A stretch of 6,260 nucleotides of DNA, taken from an uncultured Clostridia bacterium (lineage in GTDB: Bacteria > Bacillota > Clostridia > Christensenellales > Borkfalkiaceae). How positions within the stretch are numbered: the first letter of the stretch is position 1; every line of letters begins with the position of its first letter. The stretch lies in NCBI GenBank assembly GCA_934272745.1, contig CAKQSI010000064.1:1-6260 (forward strand). The letters are read 5' to 3'. Position numbers and translations under genes: made by a program. The notes under the pieces are model-generated. The model ran no database searches. It was not told where the DNA came from and worked only from the letters and a program-made list of their open reading frames with translations. Of the stretch, positions 5,160 to 6,260 are shown one piece after another.

Positions 5160-6100
5160 AATTTCTCAACGAAAATCAGGCGCTCGTAATGGTCGTTCTC
5201 TTTGCGGCGGTCATCGCGCTGATCGTTACGGTACTCGTCGTCTGCAACAAGATCTATAAAAATTTCTACGTCAAAAAATTCTCGTTCACCAACCTGTTCG
5301 AGCGCGCTTCCGGCGTGGAATACGTCACGCTCATCGTCAGCAACAAATCGCTCAACGATATGACGGTGACGGCGCTCGGCTTTTGCAGCGGGCTGACCTT
5401 TTTCGATTATATCGGGGAATACCGCAAAGCCGCCGGCATCTTCGGGGAAGGAAAGGTCATCATTCCCGCCAGAAGTTCGGTCACGCTTCGCCTGCCCAAA
5501 GAAACCACCGAAAACAGCGTGCTGTTCGATATGACCGCGGCGCCGAAGAAGCTTTCCGCCTACGTGGTGGATTCCTACGGCGGGCTGTGCAAAGGTCGCG
5601 TCAAGGTGTTACATAAACAGTTCGCCGCCGACTATAAAGCCGCGCTTTTAAAAGAAAAGCAGGCGCAAAAACAGGCAAAAATCGCCGCGAAGCGCCGTTA
5701 TAACGAAGAAAAAGCGGAAGATCTCACCATCAAACGCCTGCGCGGCGACAAACTTTCCCTGTTTGAAAGGCTGTTCTTGAAAAATCACGCCAAGGCGATT
5801 GCGAAACAGGCGGCAGCCGCGCGCGCTTCGGCGTTTGCGGAAGCGGCGGCGGTTCCCGAAGAAAGCGTTTCGCCCGCCGCGGAAGACGAGGATCTGAACG
5901 AAACGGCGGCTTCTGCCGAAGGCGAAGCGACGCAGACCACGTTTGAAGATCTTGCGCCCGCTGTGCCCGAAACTTCTGCACAGCAAAGCGAAGAGAACGC
6001 TGCGGGCGGTTTTAACAAGCACCAAAGCCGCAAAGAAAAGCACCGCGGAAATTTCCACAAAAACGGCGGAAATCCGTCCGGCGGGGACGCTGCGGAGTAA
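5156..6100 (+). CDS. Single-pass membrane protein with beta-rich domain and Lys/Ala-rich tail
   Basis: A 314-aa protein of unknown function. Residues 9-30 form one strong transmembrane helix (ALVMVVLFAAVIALIVTVLVVC), followed by basic NKIYKNFYVKK. The positive-inside rule therefore puts the C-terminal part in the cytoplasm. Residues about 42-152 look like a beta-sandwich: EYVTLIVSNKSLNDMTVTALGF, and later VIIPARSSVTLRLP, have the 'strand, N-x-S turn, strand ... P-x-x-S strand' rhythm of Ig-like folds. Residues about 157-230 are a Lys/Ala/Gln-rich helix, possibly a coiled coil. Residues about 230-285 are acidic and Ala/Glu-rich, probably disordered. The last 30 residues are rich in Lys, His, Arg, Asn and Gly. 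RBS AGGAG (5141-5145, within AGGAGAAGGG) lies inside the end of the upstream gene, and the ATG overlaps its stop by 4 bp. Confidence 0.8.
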   Translation: MKFLNENQALVMVVLFAAVIALIVTVLVVCNKIYKNFYVKKFSFTNLFERASGVEYVTLIVSNKSLNDMTVTALGFCSGLTFFDYIGEYRKAAGIFGEGKVIIPARSSVTLRLPKETTENSVLFDMTAAPKKLSAYVVDSYGGLCKGRVKVLHKQFAADYKAALLKEKQAQKQAKIAAKRRYNEEKAEDLTIKRLRGDKLSLFERLFLKNHAKAIAKQAAAARASAFAEAAAVPEESVSPAAEDEDLNETAASAEGEATQTTFEDLAPAVPETSAQQSEENAAGGFNKHQSRKEKHRGNFHKNGGNPSGGDAAE

Positions 6101-6115
6101 CGGCGCGTTAACGGA

Positions 6116-6135
6116 TTTTCCGAAAGTCCGGAAAA
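6116..6135. other. Hairpin just after the final gene
   Basis: TTTTCCG (6116-6122) and CGGAAAA (6129-6135) form a perfect 7-bp stem with a 6-nt loop, 15 bp after the stop codon. The position suits transcript end formation. The T-run is on the 5' side and A-runs are on the 3' side of the + strand, so it lacks the usual U-tract for a + strand intrinsic terminator. It may only stabilise the 3' end. Confidence 0.35.
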
Positions 6136-6184
6136 AGCCGCGGCGCACAGAAAAGCAAGCGGCTGATATGAAAGTAAAATACGG

Positions 6185-6235
6185 CTAGGGATTCCATTCG
6201 TCATCACTAATTACCGAAAAGGCGTCTTTTTCGCC
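6185..6235. repeat. Dispersed repeat copy 2 with terminator-like core
   Basis: Positions 6185-6203 are identical to 74-92, and 6214-6235 matches 102-123 at 19 of 22 bases, with a 10-nt spacer. The left half of the palindrome seen in copy 1 is absent here. The core GGCG-TCTTTTT-CGCC (6221-6235) is followed by ATTTT on the + strand. On the minus strand the same stem is followed by TTTT. It could therefore work as a weak two-way terminator between the last gene and whatever lies beyond the window. The element continues to or past the window edge. Confidence 0.6.
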
Positions 6236-6260
6236 ATTTTCCGCGACCGTTCGGGCGCAG

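Noticed and set aside
6168..6188. Six-residue open frame after the last gene
   Set aside because: It has no ribosome binding site, is too short to judge, and ends inside the dispersed repeat.

Overview
The window reads as ordinary chromosome from a moderately GC-rich Gram-positive bacterium, most likely a member of the Bacillota (Clostridia-like, possibly a gut lineage). This placement is an inference from several things: the YcxB-like protein, the RsmF-type rRNA methyltransferase with its C-terminal PUA-like domain, strong purine-rich ribosome binding sites, and a TTGAAA/TATAAT promoter. No phage, transposase, CRISPR, rRNA or tRNA gene is visible. All five genes lie on the + strand.

Layout. 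Positions 1-305 hold no convincing gene. They contain a short hairpin, a perfect 22-bp palindrome and one copy of a dispersed repeat that returns at the right edge (6185-6235). A strong promoter (306-335) then drives a YcxB-like membrane protein (342-872), apparently as a leaderless mRNA. A 288-bp gap follows with 33-bp tandem repeats and an AT-flanked hairpin. Next come two translationally coupled genes: a YfcE-type metallophosphoesterase (1161-1694) and an RsmF-type 16S rRNA cytosine-5 methyltransferase (1688-3487). The methyltransferase has an unusual N-terminal extension built from 27-bp (9-codon) repeats. These are related, in inverted orientation, to the intergenic repeats upstream of yfcE.

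A 388-bp gap (3488-3875) holds two structured blocks: a 75-nt element that folds into a four-way-junction shape, and a leader with three hairpins, two of them built on an identical 20-bp direct repeat. After it comes a two-gene operon with an ATGA stop/start overlap. The first gene encodes a 427-aa protein with an N-terminal XRE-type helix-turn-helix and a helical, degenerate ankyrin-like C-terminal half (3876-5159). The second encodes a 314-aa single-pass membrane protein with a beta-rich domain, a Lys/Ala-rich helix and a disordered tail (5156-6100).

How the parts relate. YfcE and RsmF are housekeeping-type enzymes, co-transcribed but without an obvious shared pathway. The last two genes are the least understood part: the overlap implies coordinated production of a DNA-binding-type protein and a membrane-anchored partner. 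The most interesting non-coding signals are the repeat family that appears both between genes and inside the rsmF reading frame, the 75-nt folded element, and the tandem hairpin leader.
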